Below the pieces are notes generated by a model that ran no database searches, had not been told where the DNA came from, and saw only the letters and a list, made by a program, of their open reading frames with translations. Position numbers and translations under genes: made by a program. DNA of 32,485 nt. Origin: Prolixibacteraceae bacterium. GTDB lineage: Bacteria > Bacteroidota > Bacteroidia > Bacteroidales > Prolixibacteraceae. The stretch spans positions 1-32,485 of the forward strand of contig JAFGGY010000165.1 of the NCBI GenBank assembly GCA_016930365.1. The letters are read 5' to 3'. This document shows positions 1-8,274 of the stretch, one piece after another (the first letter of the stretch is position 1; every line of letters begins with the position of its first letter).

Positions 1-1355
1 AAAAATACAACATACCGGTTCCCCGCTACACCAGCTACCCGCCGGCAAATTTCTTTACCGAAGATTTTACCGCTACTGATTACGAACAGGCAGTTCGTGA
101 ATCGAACCATTGGAAACCCGATAATATTTCATTCTATTTCCATGTTCCTTTTTGCAATCAATTGTGCTACTTCTGCGGATGCAACTCTTACGCCATGCGA
201 AACGACGAAACTGTTGATGCATACATGAAGGCCATGCTCCGCGAGTTGGAAATGGTGATTGAGCGGCTCGATAAAACCCGAAAGGTGTCGCAAATACATT
301 ATGGCGGAGGCACACCCAATGCCGTTGCACCCAAATACCTGAAACAACTAAACGACCTGATTGCCCAAAACCTTACTTTCATTGACGAGCCCGAAATTGC
401 CATCGAATGCAACCCGGCCTACCTGAGCGAACAACAAATTGAAGAGCTAAAAGATGCAGGGTTCAACCGTTTTAGCCTTGGTGTGCAGGATTACGACAAA
501 GAAGTATTGAGAACGGTGAACCGTGAAGAACCGTTTATGCCCCTTGATGAAATTGTAGCGCAAATTAGAAAGGGCAATAAAAAAATAAAAGTAAACCTCG
601 ATTTTATATACGGTCTGCCCAAACAAACTGCCGAAAGTTTTGCCAAAAGTATCGAAAAAGCGGCAGCATTGAAATCCGACCGTCTGGTTACTTTTTCGTA
701 TGCCCACGTACCCTGGGTGAGCAAAATTCAGAAAAAGCTTGAGCCTTATGGCCTGCCCGAGAATGAAGAAAAGGTAAAAATGAACCAGGCAGCCCTGAAA
801 ATTCTTTCAGCCAACGGGTATAAAGTAATTGGCATGGACCACTATGCACTCAACGACGATGAACTTAGCATTGCCCGTGAAAATCACGAGTTACACCGCA
901 ATTTCCAGGGATATTGCACACGCCGAACGACCGGACAAGTTTATGCCATTGGCGTAACCGGCATTAGCCAGCTCGACCGTGTTTATACCCAAAACACAAA
1001 ATCAATTAACCAGTATATTGAACTCATAAATAAAAATGAGTTTACCACCATCAAAGGATATAAATTATCGCACGAACAAACCCTAATTCGCGAAACCATT
1101 ACACAGTTGATGTGTAACCACCGCATCGACTGGGGCGACTTGAGCGCAAAAATCGGGTTAAACATTGACGAAATCAAATCGGCACTGGCCAACAAGCCTG
1201 AAAAATTGGCCGAACTCGAAGAGGATGGCATTATTACCACCACCGATGGTTCATTGCAGGTAACCGAAGAAGGAAGTTTGTTTATCCGAAACGTTGCAGC
1301 AGCTTTTGACCCGCTTATCGGCACCAAAGGCAAGAATTTTTCAAAACCGGTGTAA
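1..1355 (+). CDS. hemN: Oxygen-independent coproporphyrinogen III oxidase HemN (5' end cut)
   Basis: Radical-SAM enzyme that converts coproporphyrinogen III to protoporphyrinogen IX without oxygen in heme synthesis. The reading frame is open from base 3, so the start lies outside the window. About 450 residues are visible, against roughly 455-460 in the family, so only about 5-15 residues are missing. Visible hallmarks are the N-terminal RYTSYP segment, the cluster motif CNQLCYFCGC (the CX3CX2C that binds the SAM 4Fe-4S cluster, visible residues 51-60) and the SAM-binding YGGGTP. A TTG at 162 lies inside the cluster motif and cannot be the start. Together with hemG at 2689 this forms the end of a heme pathway cluster. 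The oxygen-independent enzyme suits an anaerobic or microaerobic lifestyle. Confidence 0.93.
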   Translation, partial: KYNIPVPRYTSYPPANFFTEDFTATDYEQAVRESNHWKPDNISFYFHVPFCNQLCYFCGCNSYAMRNDETVDAYMKAMLRELEMVIERLDKTRKVSQIHYGGGTPNAVAPKYLKQLNDLIAQNLTFIDEPEIAIECNPAYLSEQQIEELKDAGFNRFSLGVQDYDKEVLRTVNREEPFMPLDEIVAQIRKGNKKIKVNLDFIYGLPKQTAESFAKSIEKAAALKSDRLVTFSYAHVPWVSKIQKKLEPYGLPENEEKVKMNQAALKILSANGYKVIGMDHYALNDDELSIARENHELHRNFQGYCTRRTTGQVYAIGVTGISQLDRVYTQNTKSINQYIELINKNEFTTIKGYKLSHEQTLIRETITQLMCNHRIDWGDLSAKIGLNIDEIKSALANKPEKLAELEEDGIITTTDGSLQVTEEGSLFIRNVAAAFDPLIGTKGKNFSKPV

Positions 1356-1364
1356 AGTGCAACC

Positions 1365-1431
1365 TAATCGAAATATTCACGCTAATTTTTAAGATATAAT
1401 CGAAGAATTCACGCTAATTTTTCGAATTCAC
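1365..1431. repeat. 32-bp-period tandem direct repeat between hemN and the esterase
   Basis: Two 26-bp copies start at 1365 and 1397. They differ at two adjacent positions and share the core ATTCACGCTAATTTTT. A third, shortened core, GAATTCAC, follows at 1424-1431. The copies sit immediately upstream of the esterase start at 1453. No function is known; a protein-binding site or a duplication scar are both possible. Confidence 0.85.
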
Positions 1432-1452
1432 AATAAAAAATAAAAAAAACGA

Positions 1453-2538
1453 ATGAAAACTACATTTTTATTTATCACGGCGTTAATAATGCTTTTTGCA
1501 TCCAGTGCCTGCCAAGAGTCCGAAGTTTTTATCCCCTCAACTTCCGACCAAATTCATTACATGGGCCGCATTGCCCACACCGATTCGCTTTCGTCTTTTT
1601 ACTGGTCGGGTACGTCAGCACAAATCAATTTTGAAGGCACCGGGGTTAAAGCCATTTTGAACGACGAAAATGGCAAAAATTACTACAACGTAATTATCGA
1701 CCGCGACAGTGTAATCGTGCTCCGCACCAAAAGTGGAAAGAAAACATACACCCTGGCCGAGAACCTTACACCCGGCAAACACAGTATCAAATTATTTAAG
1801 CGTACCGAATACGACCAGGGCGGTACTGCATTCTATGGTTTTCAGCTCAAAAACGGCGCAAAGATATTGCCCCCCGACCCAATCAGCGACAAGAAAATTG
1901 AATTTTACGGCAACTCCATCACCTGTGGATATGCGGTTGAAGATTACGAAGGAAAAGACCGCCCCGACAGTATTTACACCAACAATTACCTGAGCTATGC
2001 AGCCATTACGGCACGACATTACGATGCTGAATACCACTGCATTTCGAAAAGCGGCATCGGTATCATGGTGAGCTGGTTCCCGTACATCATGCCCGACATA
2101 TACGACCAGCTCATCCCGCTCAACGAAGAAAGCAAGTGGGATTTTTCGCAATTCACCCCCGATGTAGTGGTTATCCACCTGCTACAAAACGACTCGCGGC
2201 TGGTAAACATGCCCGACCACACTTCGTTCAAAAAATATTTTGGGAGCCAAAAACCATCCGAAGAATTCATCATCAATGCTTACAAAGATTTTGTGAGCAA
2301 ACTGCGCGGTAAATATCCCAATGCACAAATTATCTGCACCATGGGCGGAATGGATGCAACCCGCGAAGACTCACCCTGGCCCGGTTATGTAGAGGAGGCC
2401 GTAAAAAATTTCAACGACTCCAAAATATTTACCTATTTTATGCCCTACAACAACATTAATGGGCATCCGGGGGTCGAAGAACAACAAAACATGGCCGAAG
2501 GGCTGATTCAGTTTATTGATGAAAATATTAGTTGGTAA
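1453..2538 (+). CDS. CE2-like SGNH/GDSL esterase lipoprotein
   Basis: A 361-residue predicted lipoprotein with hydrophobic residues 4-19 and the acylated Cys at 20 (SSAC), so it is likely anchored to the outer or inner membrane. The N-terminal half (about 30-140) looks like the beta-sandwich of carbohydrate esterase family 2. The C-terminal half is an SGNH hydrolase, with GNSIT at 153-157 (Ser155 the likely nucleophile) and a GHP motif whose His338 is the likely catalytic base. CE2 enzymes commonly remove acetyl groups from plant or microbial polysaccharides, sometimes with only a Ser-His dyad. The gene sits between two heme genes with no functional link to them and has different short repeats on each side, which suggests a later insertion into the cluster. 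Family assignment is fairly secure; the substrate is unknown. Confidence 0.82.
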   Translation: MKTTFLFITALIMLFASSACQESEVFIPSTSDQIHYMGRIAHTDSLSSFYWSGTSAQINFEGTGVKAILNDENGKNYYNVIIDRDSVIVLRTKSGKKTYTLAENLTPGKHSIKLFKRTEYDQGGTAFYGFQLKNGAKILPPDPISDKKIEFYGNSITCGYAVEDYEGKDRPDSIYTNNYLSYAAITARHYDAEYHCISKSGIGIMVSWFPYIMPDIYDQLIPLNEESKWDFSQFTPDVVVIHLLQNDSRLVNMPDHTSFKKYFGSQKPSEEFIINAYKDFVSKLRGKYPNAQIICTMGGMDATREDSPWPGYVEEAVKNFNDSKIFTYFMPYNNINGHPGVEEQQNMAEGLIQFIDENISW

Positions 2539-2542
2539 TTAT

Positions 2543-2629
2543 AGTCATTGGTCATTAGTAAATAAATAGTCATTAGTGAAAGTGCTATATTTATTATGGA
2601 ATTCAGAACACACCAATGACTCAATGACT
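2543..2629. repeat. Heptameric GTCATTR repeats with inverted CAATGAC copies
   Basis: GTCATTG (2544-2550), GTCATTA (2551-2557) and GTCATTA (2569-2575) are followed by two adjacent copies of CAATGACT (2614-2621 and 2622-2629). AGTCATTG at 2543-2550 is the exact reverse complement of CAATGACT, so a hairpin with a loop of about 60 nt is possible. The pattern resembles the short tandemly repeated heptamers known from cyanobacterial spacers. It fills the esterase-hemG gap. Confidence 0.8.
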
Positions 2630-2644
2630 TAACAACTATAAATT

Positions 2645-2668
2645 CCGATATCATTCAAGCATTATCGG
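2645..2668 (+). other. Small inverted repeat in the hemG leader
   Basis: CCGATA (2645-2650) and TATCGG (2663-2668) form a perfect 6-bp inverted repeat with a 12-nt spacer, ending 20 bases before the hemG ATG. It could be a leader hairpin or a weak operator. It is too short to assign a role. Confidence 0.35.
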
Positions 2669-2688
2669 GTTATAAATAATCAAAGAGT

Positions 2689-4062
2689 ATGCATAAAGAT
2701 ATTGTAATAATAGGAGCCGGGCTTACCGGTTTAGCCACAGCACATTACCTGAAAAAAGCAGGCTTTTCGGTTGCGGTGATCGAGAAAGAGAACCGAACCG
2801 GGGGAGTTATCAATTCACATCACGAAGCAGGTTTCTTATTTGAATCGGGGCCCAACACCGGCGTAATCTCATGGCCCGAAGTAGCCGAACTTTTTGAAGA
2901 ACTGCACCCGGAATGTAAACTTGTAACAGCCAATCCCGAAGCCAAACGACGCCTGATTTGGAAAGGCAAAAAATGGCATGCCATACCCTCAGGACCGATT
3001 TCGGCTATCACAACCCCACTCTACACAATTAAAGACAAATTCAGGATTTTGGGCGAACCCTGGCGCAAACCGGGCACCAGCCCCATGGAAAATTTATCGG
3101 ATTTTGTTAAGCGCCGTTTGGGCAAAAGCTTTCTCGATTACACAGTAGATCCTTTTGTATCGGGGGTTTATGCCGGAAAAACAGATTACCTGGTTCCCAA
3201 GTACGCCTTGCCTAAACTTTACAACCTCGAACAACAGTACGGTAGTTTTATCAAAGGCTCAATAGCCAAAGCAAAAGAAAAAAAGAACAACCCACGCCTG
3301 CAAAAAGCCACCAAAGAAGTTTTTTCAGCCGAAGAAGGACTAAAAAGCCTAACCAACGCCCTTGTCAATTCAGTTGGCAACGAAAATATTTTTACTAGCT
3401 GCAACAACACAAGCATTAACCCAAAGGGGAAAAAATACCTTACAAAAACAAACTGCAATGGCGAAACAATTGAGATAGAATCGAAATACGTGGTTTCAAC
3501 TGTTGGTGCGTATGCATTGCCCGGGCTGCTCCCATTTATTGGCAAAGAAGCCCTAATCCCTATTATCAACCTACAGTATGCTAAAATAGTGCAGGTCATT
3601 TTGGGGTATAACAAATGGGCCGGTTGCGATATCAAAGCCTTTGGCGGGCTAGTCCCCTCTATTGAAAAGCGAAACATCCTGGGTGTCCTGTTCACTTCGT
3701 CATTTTTCGAAGGCCGTGCGCCCGAAGGTGGTGCTTTATTATCGGTTTTTATGGGCGGTACCCGCATGCCCGAACAATACAACATGAGCAACGATGAGAT
3801 TATTGGGATACTTCAAAAAGAAATACCACACATGATGAAGCTCGATTCATTTAACCCCGACATGATCCGGATTTTCCGATACCAACATGCCATCGCACAA
3901 TATGGTGCCGACTCGAAAGAACGCTTTGAAACCATCGAAAAACTGGAGCAGAAATATCCGGGGCTGATACTTGCCGGGAGCATGCGCAATGGCATTGGAA
4001 TGGCCGATCGCATAAAACAGGCATGTACAATTGCCGATTCAATTATAAGAATGAGAAATTAA
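2689..4062 (+). CDS. hemG: Protoporphyrinogen oxidase (HemY-type, FAD-dependent)
   Basis: FAD enzyme of 457 residues that oxidises protoporphyrinogen IX to protoporphyrin IX, the step after HemN. The N-terminus holds the dinucleotide-binding motif GAGLTG (9-14) followed by an acidic residue closing the second strand (VAVIEKE) and the RTGG segment of the monoamine-oxidase-like FAD superfamily. The C-terminus, LAGSMRNGIGMADRIKQA, matches the second FAD-contacting stretch of this family. Full length for the family. No predicted signal peptide; it is probably peripheral at the inner face of the cytoplasmic membrane. It works in the same pathway as hemN at the window start. Coproporphyrinogen oxidase (HgoX/HemY of Gram-positives) belongs to the same superfamily, but pairing with HemN favours the protoporphyrin route. 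Confidence 0.9.
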   Translation: MHKDIVIIGAGLTGLATAHYLKKAGFSVAVIEKENRTGGVINSHHEAGFLFESGPNTGVISWPEVAELFEELHPECKLVTANPEAKRRLIWKGKKWHAIPSGPISAITTPLYTIKDKFRILGEPWRKPGTSPMENLSDFVKRRLGKSFLDYTVDPFVSGVYAGKTDYLVPKYALPKLYNLEQQYGSFIKGSIAKAKEKKNNPRLQKATKEVFSAEEGLKSLTNALVNSVGNENIFTSCNNTSINPKGKKYLTKTNCNGETIEIESKYVVSTVGAYALPGLLPFIGKEALIPIINLQYAKIVQVILGYNKWAGCDIKAFGGLVPSIEKRNILGVLFTSSFFEGRAPEGGALLSVFMGGTRMPEQYNMSNDEIIGILQKEIPHMMKLDSFNPDMIRIFRYQHAIAQYGADSKERFETIEKLEQKYPGLILAGSMRNGIGMADRIKQACTIADSIIRMRN

Positions 4063-4096
4063 CCTCTTGTAAATATCAACTCTATTCTGAACTTTC

Positions 4097-4124
4097 AACT
4101 CTATAAAATGTTTAAAGTAGAGTT
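4097..4124. other. 7-bp inverted repeat upstream of the 4151 gene
   Basis: AACTCTA (4097-4103) and TAGAGTT (4118-4124) are exact reverse complements with a 14-nt spacer, 27 bases before the start codon. This is a possible operator or leader hairpin; no regulator can be named. Confidence 0.35.
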
Positions 4125-4150
4125 AACATCAAACAATAAACACTACAATT

Positions 4151-4786
4151 ATGAATAGCTTAATTTTACTTGTACTACTACAATTCAACCTCTTTGGAAT
4201 AAAAGGAGAGCCCATGGCAAACACAAAGATGTATGTAAACGATGCTGCTACCGGAGAGTTAATTGCATTCTCGAAAATAGGATTCAGTGGCGAGTTTGAG
4301 TTTCCAAACCTCGATCCGGGTAATTACATTCTTTCGATGACCATGGCAGAGAAACCCGTTTGGTATCAGGATAAACGAAAACATCAGAAATTTCAAACCG
4401 ATTTACTGGTGGCCTATAATCGCGACAAGCATTCATTGGGATGGAAAAATGATGAGGGCAATATGATAATCGAATTTGATGAACTTTCGAAAATTGCCGA
4501 TGCATTAATGCCACGCTTCGAAAACTATTACCCCGGAGACGTGAACTGCACCGAAAATGATTCAATATCGAACGAAACAGAATCTGAGGATATAGACGCA
4601 AAAGGTCTTCCAACTCCAAACAAACAAATTGACATTCTACACTTTACAGTTACAGACCAATACGGCACAATTGGCGGAAGCGTACAATCTGTATCGCAAA
4701 AAGACTACCACAAACTGTTTGTAGGAAAAGACGAAATAAAATACGAAGATGCCGGGAAAGTAATTGTTATAAAACGAGATGAATAA
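4151..4786 (+). CDS. Hypothetical exported protein with a Cna-B-like N-terminal domain
   Basis: I do not recognise the family of this 211-residue protein. Residues 3-19 form a hydrophobic stretch that may be a signal peptide. Residues about 25-70 (TGELIAFSKIGFSGEFEFPN followed by LDPGNYIL) look like a small beta-sandwich of the carboxypeptidase-regulatory/Cna-B type, where a modifiable value is followed by a short GxYxL strand. The middle is acidic and probably disordered (about 130-160). The last 50 residues are mixed alpha/beta with no known motif. An in-frame ATG at 4214 is an alternative start that would remove the signal-like segment. The gene stands alone and ends just before a strong hairpin shared with fmt. 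Confidence 0.6.
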   Translation: MNSLILLVLLQFNLFGIKGEPMANTKMYVNDAATGELIAFSKIGFSGEFEFPNLDPGNYILSMTMAEKPVWYQDKRKHQKFQTDLLVAYNRDKHSLGWKNDEGNMIIEFDELSKIADALMPRFENYYPGDVNCTENDSISNETESEDIDAKGLPTPNKQIDILHFTVTDQYGTIGGSVQSVSQKDYHKLFVGKDEIKYEDAGKVIVIKRDE

Positions 4787-4800
4787 TTTAAAATTTAATG

Positions 4801-4827
4801 GAAAGCCCGGTTAAACACCGGGCTTTC
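4801..4827. terminator. Bidirectional intrinsic terminator between the 4151 gene and fmt
   Basis: A perfect 10-bp stem, GAAAGCCCGG (4801-4810) and CCGGGCTTTC (4818-4827), has a 7-nt loop. It lies between two convergent genes. The minus-strand side runs into an AT-rich tract, consistent with termination from both directions. Confidence 0.85.
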
Positions 4828-4835
4828 ATATTAAC

Positions 4836-5804
4836 TTATTTTGCTCTGCATTTCCCAATATTTTGAAATCCTCGCAGAAAATCATCAACCTTCATACGTT
4901 TTTTGCCAGATAACTGTAATTCGTTTACCCGTAACCAGGCATTTGAAGATGCAATACCCAAGTATAACTTACCATCGGTTTCAATGGTTCCGGGAACTTG
5001 ATTGCAGGTTTCGCCAACAGAAACATTAAAAACCTTCAACATAATTTCCTTTCCATCGGCATCAACAAGGTTCGTCCATGCCGCAGGATACGGACTTAAA
5101 CCCCGCACCAGGTTGCAAATCTTCACAGCATCGGTATTCCAGTCGATTCGACAATCCTCTTTAAATATTTTTGGTGCCGGCGTAGGTTCAATTCCCTGGT
5201 CGATTAAATCTTGTTGTTTTACAAATTCAAAATCCCCATCAGCCAGAACATCAACCGTTTGAACAACCAGCCTTGCACCAATAGCCATCAGCTTATCGTG
5301 TAAAACCTCCACATTATCGTCGGGAGCTATGGTTGTTTTTTCCTGAAAAATAATATTTCCTGTATCTATTTCGTGTTGAAGTTTAAAGGTAGTAACCCCC
5401 GATTCTATTTCACCGTTAATAATTGCCCAATTAAGCGGCGCAGCTCCCCTGTATGCAGGCAACAACGATGCATGAAGGTTAAAAGTGCCTAAAGGAGGCA
5501 TATTCCACACTACCTCGGGAAGCATACGAAAGGCAACAACCACCTGCAAATCGGGTTTTAACGAACGCAACTTCGAGATAAAAACCTCATCTTTCAGCTT
5601 TTCGGGTTGTAAAACAGTCAAGCCCCGCTCAAGCGCAAAAGCTTTTACTGCCGAAGGCTTAAGCTTCTGTCCACGGCCAGCCGGCTTATCGGGTGCGGTT
5701 ATCACACCAACCACATTATAACCACCATCAACTAAGGCACGAAGACTTTCCACCGCAAAATCGGGCGTCCCCATAAAAACAAGACGAAGATCTTTTCCGT
5801 TCAT
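4836..5804 (-). CDS. fmt: Methionyl-tRNA formyltransferase
   Basis: Transfers a formyl group from 10-formyl-tetrahydrofolate to initiator Met-tRNA. The 322-residue length is normal. The N-terminal formyltransferase domain shows MGTPDFAV near the start, the catalytic trio Asn109, His111 and Asp147 (equivalents of E. coli 106/108/144), and the signature SLLPAYRGAAP at 113-123. The C-terminal third is the OB-like tRNA-binding domain, with GLSPYPAAW visible. The ATG at 5802-5804 is preceded by a consensus -7 element at 5833-5840. The usual def partner is not adjacent. Its 3' end faces the shared terminator at 4801. Confidence 0.96.
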   Translation of the reverse strand: MNGKDLRLVFMGTPDFAVESLRALVDGGYNVVGVITAPDKPAGRGQKLKPSAVKAFALERGLTVLQPEKLKDEVFISKLRSLKPDLQVVVAFRMLPEVVWNMPPLGTFNLHASLLPAYRGAAPLNWAIINGEIESGVTTFKLQHEIDTGNIIFQEKTTIAPDDNVEVLHDKLMAIGARLVVQTVDVLADGDFEFVKQQDLIDQGIEPTPAPKIFKEDCRIDWNTDAVKICNLVRGLSPYPAAWTNLVDADGKEIMLKVFNVSVGETCNQVPGTIETDGKLYLGIASSNAWLRVNELQLSGKKRMKVDDFLRGFQNIGKCRAK

Positions 5805-5832
5805 GCTAAATATTTTAGATGTATTTGAACAA

Positions 5833-5840
5833 CAAAAGTA
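5833..5840 (-). promoter_or_regulatory. Bacteroidota -7 promoter element for fmt
   Basis: Read on the minus strand this is TACTTTTG, matching TAnnTTTG, about 30 bases upstream of the fmt start codon. No convincing -33 TTTG was found at the expected distance. Confidence 0.55.
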
Positions 5841-5891
5841 GGTTTTTTTAAAAAGGACGAAAATACTTCGTAATAATATTGTATCGTGAAA

Positions 5892-6098
5892 CTACGAATT
5901 TCGCAGAGTAGTATTCCCTTTCACAGCCCGCGGATAATAGGGGCAATGTTTACAACCGTTACCACAACACCAGCCTCGTTCAGTCAAATATTTTGCGGTC
6001 ATAACGCGGTATCCCTGCTTGTTTATGTAATAATCAACTCCATCCGTTAATTCATCGTCAAAACCGTATGCATCATCAATAAAAACAAAATCAGACAT
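5892..6098 (-). CDS. DUF5522 family cysteine-rich small protein
   Basis: A 68-residue cytosolic protein. The signature is a Cys-rich core, RGWCCGNGCKHCPYYP (residues 42-57), where four Cys could bind zinc or a metal cluster. This matches the DUF5522 family, whose function is unknown and which I know mainly from Bacteroidota. The N-terminal half is acidic and aromatic. It lies upstream of fmt on the same strand, with 87 bases and an fmt promoter in between, so it is probably a separate transcript. The start at 6098 gives the family's normal length. Confidence 0.78.
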   Translation of the reverse strand: MSDFVFIDDAYGFDDELTDGVDYYINKQGYRVMTAKYLTERGWCCGNGCKHCPYYPRAVKGNTTLRNS

Positions 6099-6250
6099 TG
6101 TATCAATTTTTAAATTTCACTTCAAATCAACATACTATATGCCCTGAAGGTTCAAGCCACTTGTAAAAGATAAACAAACAGTGCTATTTCTGAAAAATTC
6201 TTATTAAATTGGTTCTTGGAAACAAAAAATATTGGGGAACTATTTAAAAA

Positions 6251-8158
6251 TTGGAAAAAGTGAGGGCGATTGGGAAAATATTAATGTGTCTTTTCATTTT
6301 TGTCGTTTCGACAACCACACAAGCACAAGAAAATAAAAACATTCTGCTTTTAAACTCGTACCATTACGGCTTTCGATGGTCAGATGAAATTACAGATGGT
6401 ATTAAAGATGCAATAGAAGAAATACAAAACACCACCCTATTTGTTGGTTATCTTGATGCTAAACGAAATCCCAACTTTTATGATACAAATATTTTCAAAG
6501 ACGCATTCAGAAGAAAATATCAAGATAAACAGTTCGATATTGTAATTGTTAGTGATAATGCTGCATTCGATTTTTTGATGGTCAACCATGACATGCCATG
6601 CTGGGAAAATGCCACTTACATTGCAACCGGAATAAGCAACTACAAAAGCGTTATTGACACTGACAACTTATACATTGTCCCCGAGATTTCTACTTTTGAT
6701 AAGACATTCAAAAACATTTTCAGCTTCTTCCCTGAAACCAACGAATTAGTTTTTATTACCGACACATTGCAAACCGGTAAAATATACATTAACGAAGTAC
6801 GCGAAATACTCAACAACAAACACCCTGGTGTTAAACTAACTGTTTTACATGATTTTACCCTTCAAACACTACCCAATATAATTAAATCGTATAAGAAAAA
6901 CACTGTAATATACGTATCCACGGTAGCCATCGATCAACATGGCAAACCGGTCAACGATTATGAAGTTGCCCGCATCGTTGCCGAAAATTCGAACGTTCCA
7001 GTTTTCTCGGGTCTCTACGGCGAAAAATACGAACGATTTGTTGGTGGCAGCTACATATTGGGAGTCGAAATTGGGCAAACAGCCGGCAACATGGCACTTT
7101 CGCTAATTGAAAACAAAAACGATTTACCGCAGGTTGTGTACCCTCCGGTAAAAACTATTTTCAACTACCCTGTACTTAAAAAGTACAACATTCCAAGCTC
7201 GCTTATTCCAGACTACGCAAGCATTAAACACAAACCCGAATCGTTTTTGGCAAAAAATAAAAATGTAGTGCTCATTAGTGGTTTAATTATCATAAATCTC
7301 CTAATTATTATTTCACTACTAACATCATTATGGCTTTCACAAAAAAAGCACAAAACACAATTGTTAAAAGCAGTTTCGCAAGCAGAAGAAGCCAATAAAC
7401 TGAAAACTATTTTTCTCGAGAACGTATCGCACGAAATGCGAACTCCACTCAATAGCATCATCGGTTTTAGCGATGTACTTTCGGAAATAATTACAAAAAA
7501 AACAGAAAAAGAATACCTCAAAATTATATCCGATAACGCACTCGACCTGTACCACCTCATTTCAAATATATTTAGCTTTTCGCTTTTGAAATCGCATAAA
7601 GTTACACTCGAATACAGCGAGGTAAACCCTGCCGGCATGATATTGGAAATCATAAACGAGAGTCATCTGAGAACGAAAGCCGAACTGGGAACAGTTAACC
7701 TCAAACTCGACTTCGACGAACAGCTCGAAACTAAAATTATAACCGATCGCGAAAAGCTTTTCCAGGTTCTGAAACACATCATTTTTAATGCCTTCAAATT
7801 TACCCACGAAGGAGAAATTACGATAAAATTCAGGCTTAGCAATAACTCACGCACAGAATTCAACAGCCAAAACAACGAAACACCAGCCAAGCCAACGTAT
7901 ATTTTATTTATGATTAAAGACACCGGTGTGGGAATTACCAAAGAAGAACAGGAATTCATTTTTGAACCATTCAGACAAGCCAACGAAAACACTACCGATG
8001 CCAACCGTGGCCTGGGTTTGGGATTAAGCATTAGTCGTTCGATTATCGAAATTATGGGCGGCACATTACGCCTTAAAAGCAAACCCGGCAAAGGCACTAC
8101 TTTTTACTTTTCGATACCAGTTAAAGATGTCCGCTCCGAAATCAGCGCCTACAGTTAA
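6251..8158 (+). CDS. Membrane sensor histidine kinase with periplasmic binding-protein-like sensor
   Basis: A 635-residue kinase. A signal peptide or first membrane segment (about 8-24) is followed by an extracytoplasmic domain (25-335) that resembles ABC-type periplasmic substrate-binding proteins (NILLLNSYHYGF near its start). One strong membrane helix follows at about 338-362, then a short coil, HisKA with the H-box NVSHEMRTPLN (phospho-acceptor His394), and HATPase with the N-box from Asn513, G1 DTGVG (557-561) and G2 GLGLGLSISRS. There is no receiver or DNA-binding domain, and no response regulator gene adjacent, so it is an orphan here. The start is TTG at 6251; GTG at 6260 is an alternative that still leaves the signal segment. 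The likely role is sensing a periplasmic ligand. The partner is unknown. Confidence 0.88.
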   Translation: MEKVRAIGKILMCLFIFVVSTTTQAQENKNILLLNSYHYGFRWSDEITDGIKDAIEEIQNTTLFVGYLDAKRNPNFYDTNIFKDAFRRKYQDKQFDIVIVSDNAAFDFLMVNHDMPCWENATYIATGISNYKSVIDTDNLYIVPEISTFDKTFKNIFSFFPETNELVFITDTLQTGKIYINEVREILNNKHPGVKLTVLHDFTLQTLPNIIKSYKKNTVIYVSTVAIDQHGKPVNDYEVARIVAENSNVPVFSGLYGEKYERFVGGSYILGVEIGQTAGNMALSLIENKNDLPQVVYPPVKTIFNYPVLKKYNIPSSLIPDYASIKHKPESFLAKNKNVVLISGLIIINLLIIISLLTSLWLSQKKHKTQLLKAVSQAEEANKLKTIFLENVSHEMRTPLNSIIGFSDVLSEIITKKTEKEYLKIISDNALDLYHLISNIFSFSLLKSHKVTLEYSEVNPAGMILEIINESHLRTKAELGTVNLKLDFDEQLETKIITDREKLFQVLKHIIFNAFKFTHEGEITIKFRLSNNSRTEFNSQNNETPAKPTYILFMIKDTGVGITKEEQEFIFEPFRQANENTTDANRGLGLGLSISRSIIEIMGGTLRLKSKPGKGTTFYFSIPVKDVRSEISAYS

Positions 8159-8238
8159 AACACGTGCTTCTAAAAACTTATGTGCCAAATGTTGATAAAA
8201 TAATTCATCATTTTAATCGGCTTACCGGCATATTCGTT

Positions 8239-8246
8239 TATTTTTG
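8239..8246 (+). promoter_or_regulatory. -7 element for the DUF4494 gene
   Basis: TATTTTTG matches TAnnTTTG and sits 28 bases before the ATG at 8275. It suggests this gene is transcribed separately from the kinase. Confidence 0.5.
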
Positions 8247-8274
8247 CTGATTCAAAAAAATAACAAAATTCATT

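Noticed and set aside
162-164. TTG as the start of a 397-residue hemN
   Set aside because: The codon lies inside the CX3CX2C cluster motif, and the frame is open and matches HemN back to base 3. The gene is cut by the window edge.
1356-2688. Transposon or insertion sequence around the esterase gene
   Set aside because: No transposase, no matching terminal inverted repeats; the two flanking repeats are unrelated to each other.
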